The notes beneath the pieces are model-generated. The model saw only the letters and a list, made by a program, of their open reading frames with translations, was not told the DNA's origin and searched no databases. Shown here in pieces: positions 10,501-18,523 of a stretch of 64,000 nucleotides of DNA. The position numbers were made by a program, and so were the translations under genes. The stretch covers positions 4,278,001-4,342,000 of the forward strand of contig OY970387.1 of assembly GCA_963719485.1 (NCBI GenBank), written 5' to 3'. How positions within the stretch are numbered: position 1 is the first letter of the stretch; every line of letters starts with the position of its first letter. This stretch comes from Bog-473 sp963719485. Its GTDB lineage: Bacteria > Actinomycetota > Acidimicrobiia > Acidimicrobiales > RAAP-2.

Positions 10501-11223
10501 CCACCGCTGGAGGCGACGTGCTCCCAGGTGTACGCCACGAGCGGCCCTCACAGCATCACGGCCACCTACAGCGGTGACGCTGGCTTCACCGGCTCTGCCG
10601 GAGCCATGGCCGAGAACATCGCACCGGTGCCAACCACAACGAGCGTCGCGCCGTCACCGTCAGCGTCGACATCCGGTCAAAGTGTGACGCTCACGGCCCT
10701 CGTGGCGCCGGCGACAGGGGCGGCCATCCCTGACGGAACCGTGACGTTCACCGTCGATGGGACCATCCTCGGCTCCTCGACGTTGTCGACCACTGACGGA
10801 GTCACGTCGGCCAGCATGCTCACCACGACGTTGCCGCTGGGTTCCGACGCCGTGACCGCGTCCTACGGTGGGAGCGCGGACTTCTTGGCCAGCTCGTCCG
10901 CCAGTGCCGCAACCGTCACGGTGAGCAGAGCAGAGACCAGTCTCGGGCTCGTTGCGTCAGTCGATTCCTCCACTGCCGGTCAGCCGGTGAGGCTCACCGC
11001 GACCGTCTTCCCGACCACGGGCTCGGGAGAAACCGGCGTGGTGACGTTCTCTGACGACGGCTCCCGGATCGGCACGAGCACGGTGTCGAACGGGCAGGCC
11101 ACCCTGAACGTCTTCACGCTGCCGGCGGGCAACGACCTGATCACCGCCGACTACGCCGGGGACGACAACTTCATCGGCAGTTCCACCACGACCCCGCTGA
11201 GCCAGGTGATGGGTCAAAACTGA
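7561..11223 (+). CDS. Secreted multi-domain Ig-like repeat protein
   Basis: The GTG at 7561 is preceded by GGGGAG at a good distance, so I prefer it to the ATG at 7492; this gives 1220 residues. A basic N-terminus is followed by one hydrophobic segment (FGVVVAGLLVVAGTTTLF), a signal peptide or anchor. The mature part begins with a Trp/Asn-rich region. It continues as about nine Ig-like beta-sandwich repeats of 85-105 residues, each with phrases such as GTVTFxDDG and SITATYxGDxxFxGSxS. Such repeats occur in bacterial surface and adhesin-like proteins. There is no LPXTG motif or C-terminal membrane segment, so it is probably released or held by other means. Two adjacent two-domain modules are recent duplicates. 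Confidence 0.85.
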   Translation: MGLRNVGLRGQKRRSLRGSVGRFGVVVAGLLVVAGTTTLFDASSKVSGSAPPTENLSCNDTWTGSGASANWDSAANWTTGTPNGTSVDVCIPADANVFLSEGSFSVGELTVSAGSSLTIGTIGTIATGSSDSTSTTGPSLTVSSGLQNDGSLTVEPSGTSGQAVLTLDGPITNTGTLTVNGAVGVGGTPSTSVTNEGTIGVAPGGLINVARSSTITNEPDGLLAFGIDGPPTSFAAYGRITNGTLALSGSADPVFENGFTPSPGAEYFVDTGSSTGTFTTVLHGATADYSHTGEVGLTGGAPATVTSTSVTSAAPSGSPYGGDVRFTATVIPVSGSDPTGSVSFDVGGLPIGNSPVTTDAAGVTSATLDISSLPVGSDSISATYVGDAVFGPSTSPVLKQVVSTDPTNVTLTPSSASPEPGQPVIDTAIVSLVTPRSGTLTGTVSFTDDGSPVTGCQSLSLPSVAPLQVACTETYGSSATHSIVASYSGDEDDAASNASLVQAVGQVPTQTTVASSSPNSTYGQVVTLTATVTPMVSASGSPTGTVTFYDFETNPIATVAVSAVAGTAIASVDVSSLTASFHSMTATYNGDANFGSSTSGAPVNFNVTEAATLVTVTSSSDTTVVGQSLVFSVTISSWAAGETGTVQFVDDGFTVGSATVSGGQATFETGSLTQGTHPITAIYDGDDNFIGSSSVNTVMQTVNATPTSTDVTSTNDPGSVGQVPTQTTVASSTPRSTYGQGVSLTATVSPSSTTSVIPSGTVTFYDYETNPIGTVDVSAVDGTTTATLAISSLMGGFHSITATYNGDPTFGSSTSDTPANVNVAEAPTIVTVASSADQTVLGQTVVFSVTISAPASGETGTVQFVDNGFMIGSGAVSGGQATFQTRSLSLGTHPITAVYEGDDDFIGSSSMNTVVQTINQASTSTELTSSHDPGLVGQAVAYTATVAVDAPGSGAPTGYVSFSDDGSPISACQGVALPPAPPLEATCSQVYATSGPHSITATYSGDAGFTGSAGAMAENIAPVPTTTSVAPSPSASTSGQSVTLTALVAPATGAAIPDGTVTFTVDGTILGSSTLSTTDGVTSASMLTTTLPLGSDAVTASYGGSADFLASSSASAATVTVSRAETSLGLVASVDSSTAGQPVRLTATVFPTTGSGETGVVTFSDDGSRIGTSTVSNGQATLNVFTLPAGNDLITADYAGDDNFIGSSTTTPLSQVMGQN
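9077..10315 (+). repeat. Tandem duplication of a two-Ig-domain module
   Basis: Two consecutive modules of roughly 650 and 590 bp begin at about 9077 and 9724 with almost the same sequence (QVPTQTTVASS). They align throughout, including TVTFYD-ETNPI, FHSxTATYNGD and GTVQFVD-GF. The similarity is much higher than between the other Ig domains of the protein, which indicates recent internal duplication. Confidence 0.85.
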
Positions 11224-11259
11224 CCGGTTTCGGCAGCGTTCACCCGCAGGCCCCCTGCC

Positions 11260-11315
11260 TAAATCGCACCACTCGGATACCTCCATGGCGATTTACCCAG
11301 CCGTTACCGGGCTGG
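11260..11315. other. Two inverted repeats upstream of the repeat-protein gene
   Basis: TAAATCGC at 11260-11267 pairs with GCGATTTA at 11288-11295. CCAGCC at 11297-11302 pairs with GGCTGG at 11310-11315. They lie between two secreted-protein genes on the same strand. They could terminate the upstream transcript or form a leader for the downstream gene. No T tract is present. Confidence 0.35.
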
Positions 11316-11370
11316 CATACCGTCCCAGCCAGCAGGGAGCAATGCGCTCCCGGTACGGAGAGGGAGGGGC

Positions 11371-13041
11371 ATGATGGGTCTGCGAGTTCGTCGAGGGGTG
11401 GTAATGGCTCTGGCTGGGGCGCTGCTTATCGCTCTATCAGTCGTCGCCAGTGGCACAGGAGCGGGTGCGCTGAACCCCCGAATGAACACGACGGTGGGCA
11501 CTTCGGGATGTACCGGTCCAGGCGAATGCATCGCCAGCGTCAGCTTCGGGAACGTTCCGGTCGGAACCCATCCTGGCCCGGACAACTTCTGGTTGAACAA
11601 TGACTATCCCGCCACCGCTACCGTCGACTTCTCGACTGGCTTGTACTTTTCGGGCCCAGGAAATGCGTCCGACTACTCGGTCGTCCCATCGGCCGGCTGC
11701 CCCGGAGCCAGCACCGGCACCATCACGATGACATCTGGTTATTCGTGTCTCATCAGCGTCTATTTCTCTCCCAGCGCGCTCGGGGATCGTTCGACCCAGC
11801 TGATAATCACTCCCTCGATCGGCGCCCCCGGGACCGTGAACCTCTCAGGGACTGGGACACCAAATGTCCTGAACTTTGGCGAGACGACGCTCGGCACCTA
11901 CGCGGGCCCGGACACCTTCAGTCTCCAGAACGATGGCAGCTCCACGGACACCGTTGATCTCTCGAGCGGCGATCTGTCCATTTCTGGTCCAGGTGCGAAT
12001 GACTACGTGGTCGCCCCGTCGAGCGACTGTCCCGGTGACGGCGTCAACACGATCGTCCTCGCAGCTGGTGCTTCTTGCACCATGAACGTCTATTTCTTCC
12101 CCGGCGCTCTGGGAGACCGCTCTGCCACCATGACGATCCGGGGCTCTGCAGGCACTGGATGGTCCGGAAGTCTCTCGGGCACCGGGACCATCGGCTACTA
12201 CCAGGTCGACTCCTCTGGGAACGTGGCCACCGCCGGAGACGCGGGCTACTACGGCGACGCGGGGAGTATGCCGCTCAACAAGCCCATCGTCGGAATGGCG
12301 GCTACGGGTGACGATGGGGGTTACTGGCTGGTGGCGAGCGACGGCGGCATCTTCAACTACGGGGACGCCAACTTCTACGGCTCGACCGGGGCCATCCAAC
12401 TGAACAAGCCGATCGTGGGCATGGCGGGGACGCCCGATGCTGCCGGGTACTGGCTCGTAGCCTCCGACGGGGGGATCTTCTCTTACGGCGACGCCCAGTT
12501 CTACGGATCCACCGGGGCCATGCAGCTGAACAAGCCGATCGTGGGCATGGCGGCTACGCCTGACGGCCAGGGCTATTGGCTCGTGGCCTCCGACGGGGGG
12601 ATCTTCTCTTACGGCGACGCCCAGTTCTACGGATCCACCGGGGCCATGCAGCTGAACAAGCCGATCGTGGGCATGGCCTCCACGCCTGACGGCAACGGCT
12701 ACTGGCTCGTGGCCACCGATGGAGGCGTCTTCTCCTACGGCGACGCCCAGTTCTACGGATCGACCGGGGCGATCCACCTGGCACAGCCCATCGTGGCCAT
12801 GGCCGCAATGCCGACCGGTGGGGGCTACTGGTTCAGCGCGGCGGACGGCGGGCTGTTCAACTACGGCGACGCACCGTTCCTGGGTAGCGGGGTTGGGATC
12901 GGCCTCGGAACGGTGGTGGACATGGCCTCCGACGGCGCTCCCACTTTGCAGGCGTTCGCCGATATCCCCGCGGTCCGTCAGGCCCACGTCTCGGGCCCTG
13001 GCCCAATAGATCACCATGTTCCGCGCTTCGCGGGACCCTGA
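11371..13041 (+). CDS. Secreted protein with ASH-like domains and YWLVASDGG repeats
   Basis: A 556-residue protein with a strong ribosome site (GAGAGGGAGGGGC) before ATG 11371 and a signal peptide (MALAGALLIALSVVASGTGAGA). Residues about 45-270 hold two beta-sandwich repeats of the choice-of-anchor/ASH type, each with FGxxxxGTxxGPDxFxLxND and YFxPxALGDRS. Residues about 275-530 hold six 42-residue repeats with YWLVASDGGIFSYGDAxFYGST and LNKPIVGMA, probably a beta-propeller-like fold. No enzyme motif is visible. I infer an extracellular structural or binding protein. It follows another secreted repeat protein on the same strand. Confidence 0.82.
   Translation: MMGLRVRRGVVMALAGALLIALSVVASGTGAGALNPRMNTTVGTSGCTGPGECIASVSFGNVPVGTHPGPDNFWLNNDYPATATVDFSTGLYFSGPGNASDYSVVPSAGCPGASTGTITMTSGYSCLISVYFSPSALGDRSTQLIITPSIGAPGTVNLSGTGTPNVLNFGETTLGTYAGPDTFSLQNDGSSTDTVDLSSGDLSISGPGANDYVVAPSSDCPGDGVNTIVLAAGASCTMNVYFFPGALGDRSATMTIRGSAGTGWSGSLSGTGTIGYYQVDSSGNVATAGDAGYYGDAGSMPLNKPIVGMAATGDDGGYWLVASDGGIFNYGDANFYGSTGAIQLNKPIVGMAGTPDAAGYWLVASDGGIFSYGDAQFYGSTGAMQLNKPIVGMAATPDGQGYWLVASDGGIFSYGDAQFYGSTGAMQLNKPIVGMASTPDGNGYWLVATDGGVFSYGDAQFYGSTGAIHLAQPIVAMAAMPTGGGYWFSAADGGLFNYGDAPFLGSGVGIGLGTVVDMASDGAPTLQAFADIPAVRQAHVSGPGPIDHHVPRFAGP
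12193..12940 (+). repeat. 126-bp coding repeats (about six units)
   Basis: The Trp codon of YW recurs at 12325, 12451, 12577, 12703 and 12829, exactly 126 bp apart, with a diverged first unit before them. The units starting near 12447 and 12573 are nearly identical at the DNA level, including synonymous positions. This indicates recent expansion or gene conversion. Confidence 0.9.
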
Positions 13042-13184
13042 CGGGGTGAATATCCCCTACCGCTTGGAGCGGGACGTAATCCCGTGCGCTCTTGTCCGGC
13101 GAAAGATCCGCAGGACAAGCAGAGTGCCGAATCGCGAGACTCATCGATTGGCGAGGCCGGGAACGGCGTCTCGCTGGGCTGAGG

Positions 13185-13709
13185 TTAGAACGTGAAACGA
13201 GTCAACCCGCCCGGCTCGGTGCCAAGCGTCACAGTTACCGAATGTGGCTTGATGCGATAGACGTTCCACGGGGGTGGTCCCTGCGACGGCGCGTTGAACG
13301 GGGCGGTGATACCTGTCCGGGTCTCATCGATTTCTGCGGGCCACCCCTGGTCCGCCCAAGCCCTGGCAAGGCGGGTGAGCGTGGCCGGGTCAGTCTACCG
13401 CTCTGCTTCACCTTCGGCGACGACGTCAGCGTCGAGGATCGAGACCGCGATCGAGCAGCGCGGGTCGCGGGCGACGTTGCGGCCCTTCCTAGTACCCGAT
13501 CCGGTCTGGAACCAGAAGCTTCCGTCGAGCCAGAGCGCACCGACCGCAGTCACGTGGGGGCTCCCGTCCCTGTTCACCGTCGAAAGCCACGTCGTTCGAG
13601 CGTTGTGGGCGTCTGGAGCCGGCGACGATCCGGTATCGAGCTTTTCGAGGACGTTCCCCCAGTTCACCGGAGGCAGCCCGTCCGTCGCACCCAAGTTGAT
13701 GATCTCCAT
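13185..13709 (-). pseudogene. Pyridoxamine 5'-phosphate oxidase-family protein with an internal TAG
   Basis: The frame starts at ATG 13709 and shows a PNPOx-like split-barrel fold: TTWLSTVNRDGSPHV, GALWLDGSFWF and GRNVARDPRCSIAVS. It hits TAG at 13395-13397 directly after EGEAER. The same frame continues as TDPATLTRLARAWADQGWP to a TAA at 13185-13187, a sensible C-terminal half. The full length of about 174 codons matches the family. Members bind flavin or F420 and act on small molecules. I infer inactivation by a nonsense change. An 18-bp tandem repeat lies just upstream. Confidence 0.7.
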
Positions 13710-13830
13710 TACGTCTCCCTTCTCGTAATCCGGCGATCCTGCTCGGGATCATGGCCTCCATCAGAGCTGCTTCGTAATCGGTGGAAGATCGCTTCTGGAA
13801 ATCGGACGACCCGCTCCCGAAAGGGTGACC

Positions 13831-13893
13831 CAGTTCGGAACGGTGGGGCAGTTCGGAACGGTGGGGCAGTTCGGAACGGTGGGGCAGTTCGGC
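13831..13893. repeat. 18-bp tandem repeat, three perfect copies plus a partial one
   Basis: The unit CAGTTCGGAACGGTGGGG occurs at 13831, 13849 and 13867, with a partial copy at 13885. Each unit contains the palindrome GTTCGGAAC. The block lies between the divergent PNPOx-like pseudogene and the SDR gene at 14042, within a 332-bp gene-free stretch. It could be an operator array or a simple minisatellite. Confidence 0.9.
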
Positions 13894-14041
13894 GGTTGGT
13901 GCAGAGTGGGTCAGATACCAGCGAATTCGCGCCCAATTCGGGAGGCTCTCCCTCCCCCACCCGGCCGGGAGAAATAAAGCAAGGAAATCCTTGTTATATT
14001 GACCCGGAGGAGCGGCGCACCGCTCCGAAGGGTGGGTGGCC

Positions 14042-14758
14042 ATGAGCGTGGCGATCGTGACAGGAGCATCCCGGGGACTCGGGGAGGCGCTGGCAACCGG
14101 GCTGGCCCGCACCGGGTGGTCCCTCGTCGTAGACGGCCGCGACCGGACCACACTGGACGCCGCCGCTGATCGCATCCGCGCCCAGGCGGCGCCCGATGCC
14201 GTCGTCGTCGCCATCGTCGGCGACATCACGGACGCCGACCACCGCCATTTTCTGACCGCCGCGGCCTCAGAGCTGGGGGGCCTCGACCTCGTCGTCAACA
14301 ACGCCGGGACCCTGGGCGCCTCACCGCTGCCATCCATGGCCGACTATCCCCTCGGCGACCTGCGCGTCGCATTCGAAGTCAACGTCGTCGCCCCCCTCGG
14401 CCTTCTGCAGGACGCGCTGCCGCTCCTGCTCGACGCCCCGCGGCCGCGTGTCATCAACGTCACCTCGGACGCGGCGGTTGAGGCCTACGAGGGCTGGGGC
14501 GGCTATGGCGCAGGTAAGGCGGCGCTCGAGCACCTCGGCGCTGTGCTGGCGGCCGAGTTCCCCGCCCTCACCGTCTGGTCGGTCGACCCCGGGGATCTGC
14601 GCACCGCGATGCACCAGGCCGCGTTCTCCGGAGAGGACATCTCTGACCGGCCCGAGCCGGCGACCGCCGTACCGGGTTTCCTCGAGCTGATCGACAGCGA
14701 TCGACCGAGCGGCCGCTACCGGGCCACGGAGCTTCTCTCGACCGGAGCGGTGGCATGA
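14042..14758 (+). CDS. SDR family oxidoreductase
   Basis: A 238-residue NAD(P)(H)-dependent short-chain dehydrogenase/reductase. TGASRGLG lies at residues 7-14, NNAG near residue 88, Ser in INVTSD near 140 and the intact YxxxK as GYGAGKAALEHLG near 155. ATG 14042 follows GAAGGGTGGGTGGCC; a GTG at 14036 is an alternative. The stop overlaps the next start as ATGA, so it is translationally coupled to the QueA-like gene. The substrate cannot be deduced. Confidence 0.88.
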   Translation: MSVAIVTGASRGLGEALATGLARTGWSLVVDGRDRTTLDAAADRIRAQAAPDAVVVAIVGDITDADHRHFLTAAASELGGLDLVVNNAGTLGASPLPSMADYPLGDLRVAFEVNVVAPLGLLQDALPLLLDAPRPRVINVTSDAAVEAYEGWGGYGAGKAALEHLGAVLAAEFPALTVWSVDPGDLRTAMHQAAFSGEDISDRPEPATAVPGFLELIDSDRPSGRYRATELLSTGAVA

Positions 14759-15849
14759 GCGCACTGGCGGTGCCGACGCTGGAGCATGCGGCAACGGACC
14801 GCCTCCCCGAGCTGCACCCACTGTCGTTCTCCCTGCCCCCCGAGCTCGAGGCTCCCTCTCCACCGGAGTACCGCGGTATGACCCGCGACGCCGTGCGCAT
14901 GTTGGTGGCGACACGGTCGGACGGCTCGCTCGTGCACTCCCATTTCTCCGAGCTTCCCCGCTTCCTCGACGAGGGCGATCTCGTGGTGATCAATACCTCG
15001 GGCACCCTGGCCGCCGAGCTCGACGGCACGGCGCCCGACGATGCGGCCGTCGAGTTGCATCTCTCGACGCAGCTTCCCGCCGGGCTCTGGACCGTGGAGG
15101 TCCGCCGCGACGGGGAGGCCGATCTCGGCGCAGCCCCGGGCGACATCATCCGCCTGCCCGACGGCGGACAGGCGGCCCTGCTGGCCCCCTACTCCCCCGG
15201 TCCCGGCGGCGTCGGCGTCCGACTGTGGGTCTCCAGCCTCGAGACACCCGAACGGCTGCACAGCTTCCTGGCCCGCCACGGCCGTCCGATCCGGTACGGC
15301 TACGTCCAGAGCAGCTACCCGATCGATGCCTACCAGAACGTCTATGCCACCGAGCCGGGCTCGGCCGAGATGCCGAGCGCTGGGCGCCCGTTCACCCCCG
15401 AGGTGCTCACCCGCCTGGTGGCCAAGGGGGTCGGCGTGGCGCCCCTCCTGCTCCATACCGGTGTCGCCTCGCTGGAGGCGAACGAACCGCCCTACGCCGA
15501 GTACTTCCGCGTCTCACTCGCCACCGCCCACCGCGTCAACGACACGCGACGCTCGGGTGGTCGCGTCATCGCCATCGGCACGACGGTGGTGCGTGCGCTC
15601 GAGTCCGTGGTCGATGAACATGGTCATGTGCACCCGAGTGAGGGATGGACCGAGACGGTCGTCTCGCCCGAACACCCGGTGCGCTCCATCGACGGGTTCC
15701 TGACCGGCTGGCACGAGCCCGAGGCCTCCCACCTCGCCATGCTCGAGGCCATCGTCGGGCGACCGCTGCTCGAGGCCTCCTACGCCGCCGCGCTGGCTGA
15801 GGGGTACCTGTGGCACGAGTTCGGCGACGTCCACCTGATCCTGCCGTGA
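14755..15849 (+). CDS. QueA-like S-adenosylmethionine:tRNA ribosyltransferase-isomerase family protein
   Basis: A 364-residue member of the QueA family. LVVINTSGTLAA near residue 80 and YATEPGSAEMPSAGRPFTPEVL near 200 match QueA signature regions, as do VGVAPLLLHTGVAS and IAIGTTVVRALES. Classic QueA transfers ribose from SAM to preQ1 at tRNA position 34 in queuosine synthesis. No other queuosine gene is in the window, and this protein sits between an SDR and a SufR-like regulator. Its true substrate may therefore differ. It overlaps both neighbours (ATGA and GTGA), which indicates one operon. Confidence 0.82.
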   Translation: MSALAVPTLEHAATDRLPELHPLSFSLPPELEAPSPPEYRGMTRDAVRMLVATRSDGSLVHSHFSELPRFLDEGDLVVINTSGTLAAELDGTAPDDAAVELHLSTQLPAGLWTVEVRRDGEADLGAAPGDIIRLPDGGQAALLAPYSPGPGGVGVRLWVSSLETPERLHSFLARHGRPIRYGYVQSSYPIDAYQNVYATEPGSAEMPSAGRPFTPEVLTRLVAKGVGVAPLLLHTGVASLEANEPPYAEYFRVSLATAHRVNDTRRSGGRVIAIGTTVVRALESVVDEHGHVHPSEGWTETVVSPEHPVRSIDGFLTGWHEPEASHLAMLEAIVGRPLLEASYAAALAEGYLWHEFGDVHLILP

Positions 15850-16550
15850 CCGATGCCGTCGTGCGGGAAACACCCGACGGAGTCCCGGAGTCCCCGCTGC
15901 AACAGCTGCCGACGACGCGCCGGGCCATCCTCAATCTCTTGAAGCGTCAGGGACCGCTGGACGCGTCCGCCGTGGCCGACGCGCTGGCCCTGACCCCCGC
16001 CGCCATCCGCCTGCAGCTGAGCCACCTCGAAGACGACGGGCTCCTCACCCACCGAGACGAGGTGGCGGAAGCGGCGGGGCGGGGCCGACCGCGCCACGTC
16101 TACGAGCTGACCTCGGCGGCCGAGGCCCTCTACCCCAAGCGCTACGGCGACCTCACGACCGAGCTCCTGGGCTACCTCGGCGGCCCGGGTGCGGCGCAAG
16201 TCGACGAGCTCTTCGAGCAGCGCCGCCAACGGCGCGTCGCCGACGCCCTTCCGCGCACCGCGCACCTCCCCTTTGACGAGCAGGTCGCTGCGCTGACCGC
16301 CATCCTCGACCAGGACGGCTACCTGGCCGAGGCGGAGCGCCTCCCCGACGGCAGCTGGAGGATCACCGAGCACAACTGCGCCATCCTCACGGTCGCACAC
16401 GGATTCGGACAGGCCTGCACGAGTGAGCTTGCCTTCATCCGCGACGCGCTCCCCGGAGCGACCGTGCGGCGAGTGGCACATCTCATGGACGGGGCGCACG
16501 TGTGCGCCTACGTCGTCAGCCCGCCGACGTCGTCGAGTCCGCCGCCCTGA
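15846..16550 (+). CDS. SufR-like helix-turn-helix transcriptional regulator
   Basis: A 234-residue regulator from GTG 15846, which overlaps the previous stop as GTGA. The N-terminus has a winged HTH (TTRRAILNLLKRQGPL, then AVADALALTPAAIRLQLSHLE) and a wing (GRGRPRHVYELT). The C-terminal part has three spaced cysteines, in HNCAILTVA, GQACTSEL and HVCAYVV, with HLMDG before the last. This pattern matches the iron-sulfur ligands of SufR-type repressors. I infer an Fe-S or redox sensor that may control its own operon. Its 3' end overlaps the convergent ACT gene by 35 bp. Confidence 0.8.
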   Translation: MTDAVVRETPDGVPESPLQQLPTTRRAILNLLKRQGPLDASAVADALALTPAAIRLQLSHLEDDGLLTHRDEVAEAAGRGRPRHVYELTSAAEALYPKRYGDLTTELLGYLGGPGAAQVDELFEQRRQRRVADALPRTAHLPFDEQVAALTAILDQDGYLAEAERLPDGSWRITEHNCAILTVAHGFGQACTSELAFIRDALPGATVRRVAHLMDGAHVCAYVVSPPTSSSPPP

Positions 16551-16776
16551 TCTCCAGGACCGCGACGCCATCCACCTCGTGGATCTCACTCTGGAGGAGG
16601 TCGACGAGATGGTGTCCGCCGATTTCGACCACGAACTCGTCCACGGCCTGACCGCCGTCCCGCTCCAGGATATTGATGGCGACGATGTCGCCCCCGACGG
16701 CGCCGATCCTGCTGGCCACCAGCCCGAGCGCACCGGGCCGGTCCGGCAGCGCGATCCGCACGACGTAGCCAGCCAT
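16516..16776 (-). CDS. ACT domain protein
   Basis: An 86-residue single ACT domain. It starts with YVVRIALPDRPGALGLVASRIGAVGGDI, the typical first strand, glycine-containing loop and helix. VVEIGGHHLVDLL and VLEI complete the second half. ACT domains bind amino acids or other small ligands and regulate enzymes. This stand-alone version has no visible effector domain. It converges with the SufR-like gene and overlaps its end. Confidence 0.8.
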   Translation of the reverse strand: MAGYVVRIALPDRPGALGLVASRIGAVGGDIVAINILERDGGQAVDEFVVEIGGHHLVDLLQSEIHEVDGVAVLEIRAADSTTSAG

Positions 16777-16864
16777 AGGCCCAACGTTAGGCCGTCAATG
16801 TGAACTGCCTGTTTCAGATTGCTTACGAATCGCCTATTGCGCGTTTGCTCAGGTCAATTATTGG

Positions 16865-17548
16865 TCAGGCAGCGGCGGCACTCGCCCGCGTGGGGACGTA
16901 CTCGTCGACGTATTCGCGCTCCGAAAGCCGGGCGATCTCGTGCATGAGCCGGTCGGTGAAGGCCCGGCACTCGGTGTGGTCGTGGTTCGCCAGCGGGTCA
17001 TCCGGGTTCTCCGGCGGGTCCATCTGCATCGGTACCCCGAAGCGGATGATCACGGTCTTGAAGGGCCGCATGAACTTGGCGTTCACCGGCTGCACGTCCA
17101 CGGTGCCGATGACGCCGACCGGGACGATTGGCACCCCGCACTCGCGCGACAGCCTCGTGACTCCCGTTCGGCCCTTGTGCACGTAGGCATCCACCGTGCG
17201 GGTGCCCTCCGGGTACAGACCCAGAATCTGACCCCGACCCAGAACGTCGTTGCGCGCGGTATCGAGGGCCCGCTCGGACGCGCTTCCCCCGGTGCGCCGG
17301 ATCGGGATCTGCCCGGCCGCCCGGAAGAACCATGCCGTCTTCCACGAGTCGAAGTACTCGGCCTTGGCCAGGAACGTGACCTTGCGCCGGACCACCAGCG
17401 GGATGAAGAACGAATCACAGAAAGATTGATGGTTGGCCGCCAGCACGGCTGGGCCGTGCGTGGGGATGTTCTCCCGGCCTTCCACCTTGACGCGAAAGAG
17501 TACGAAGAAGATCGGGGTCAGGACCGCCTTGAGCACCCAGTACATCAC
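16865..17548 (-). CDS. 1-acyl-sn-glycerol-3-phosphate acyltransferase (PlsC family)
   Basis: A 227-residue lysophospholipid acyltransferase. NHQSFCD near residue 40 is the catalytic NHxxxxD motif. YPEGTRT near 115 is the substrate-binding motif III, and VPIVPVGVIG is motif IV. A hydrophobic N-terminus (YWVLKAVLTPIFFVLF) anchors it to the membrane. Family members add the second acyl chain to make phosphatidic acid. It is divergent from the SMP-30 gene, with only about 100 bp between the starts. Confidence 0.9.
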   Translation of the reverse strand: MMYWVLKAVLTPIFFVLFRVKVEGRENIPTHGPAVLAANHQSFCDSFFIPLVVRRKVTFLAKAEYFDSWKTAWFFRAAGQIPIRRTGGSASERALDTARNDVLGRGQILGLYPEGTRTVDAYVHKGRTGVTRLSRECGVPIVPVGVIGTVDVQPVNAKFMRPFKTVIIRFGVPMQMDPPENPDDPLANHDHTECRAFTDRLMHEIARLSEREYVDEYVPTRASAAAA

Positions 17549-17644
17549 ACGTCAAAGGTACCCCGGTCGGGCGGTCCCCGCACCGGGTGTCCCCTGTGCT
17601 GAACTGCGGTGCCGGCTTCCCGCCCTGGAGTGGAGGTGCGCATC

Positions 17645-18523
17645 GTGACAGGTGAACCGCTGACCGCCGAGCCGTTCGTGTCCGGCCTCTTCTTCGGCGA
17701 ATGCCCACGGTGGCACGACGGCCGGCTGTGGTACTCGGACTTCTTCGACCATGCCGTCTTCTCGGTGTCGCCCGACGGCGAGCGCCGGGTCGAGGTGGAC
17801 TTCGACGGCGAGCCGGCTGGTCTGGGCTGGCTCCCCGACGGCCGCCTCCTCATCAACTCACGCCTCGACCGCATGGTCCTGCGCCGCGAGGCGGACGGGA
17901 TGCTCGTCGAGCACGGCGACCTGCGGCCGTGGGCGGCGTGGCACGCCAACGACATGGTCGTGGCGTCCAACGGCCAGGCCTACTCCGGCAACTTCGGTTT
18001 CGACCTCGACGGCCTCTACGACGGGTCGGTTCCGTCGAGCGCCATCTCCCCCGCGTCACTGGTGCGCGTCGATCCCGACGGCACCAGCCACGAGGCCGCC
18101 GACGACCTCCAGTTCCCCAACGGCGCGGTCATCACCGAGGACGGGGGCACGCTCATCATCGCGGAGAGCTTCGGTGGCCGGCTTACCGCGTTCGACCGCG
18201 AGGCGGACGGCACACTCACCAACCGACGAGTCTGGGCTGCCTTGGAGGGCATCGCCCCCGACGGCATCTGCCTGTGTGCCGACGGCTCCGTGTGGGTGGC
18301 CAACGCGCTGGCGCCAGAGTGCGTACGCGTGGCCAATGGCGGCGAGGTCCAAGAACGCGTCACCACATCCATGAACTGCTACGCCTGCATGCTGGGCGAC
18401 GACGATCGGCTCACGCTCTACATGGTCACCGCGGTCGACAGCAACGCCGCGGTCGCGCGAGCGAACCGCAACGGTGCGCTCGAGAAGGTGCGGACGACCG
18501 TGGCCGGCGCCGGCCTGCCTTGA
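17645..18523 (+). CDS. SMP-30/gluconolactonase/LRE family protein
   Basis: The GTG at 17645 has GGAGGTGC eight bases upstream and gives 292 residues. The protein has the six-bladed propeller features of SMP-30 and gluconolactonases: FGECPRWHDGRLWYSDF with the first metal-ligand Glu, LLINSRLDRMVLR, AWHANDMVVASNG with the Asn-Asp region, DDLQFPNGAVI and APDGICL with the last Asp. Members hydrolyse sugar or other lactones using a divalent metal. It overlaps the next gene as TGATG, so the two are coupled. Confidence 0.87.
   Translation: MTGEPLTAEPFVSGLFFGECPRWHDGRLWYSDFFDHAVFSVSPDGERRVEVDFDGEPAGLGWLPDGRLLINSRLDRMVLRREADGMLVEHGDLRPWAAWHANDMVVASNGQAYSGNFGFDLDGLYDGSVPSSAISPASLVRVDPDGTSHEAADDLQFPNGAVITEDGGTLIIAESFGGRLTAFDREADGTLTNRRVWAALEGIAPDGICLCADGSVWVANALAPECVRVANGGEVQERVTTSMNCYACMLGDDDRLTLYMVTAVDSNAAVARANRNGALEKVRTTVAGAGLP

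Noticed and set aside
13831..13893. CRISPR-like array.
   Set aside because: The 18-bp units are directly adjacent with no spacers; no cas genes are in the window. The 22-bp repeats at 2547 fail for the same reason.
13709..13960. Frame with PFRTAP repeats on the minus strand.
   Set aside because: It is created by the 18-bp DNA repeat (a multiple of three) and has no other protein-like features.
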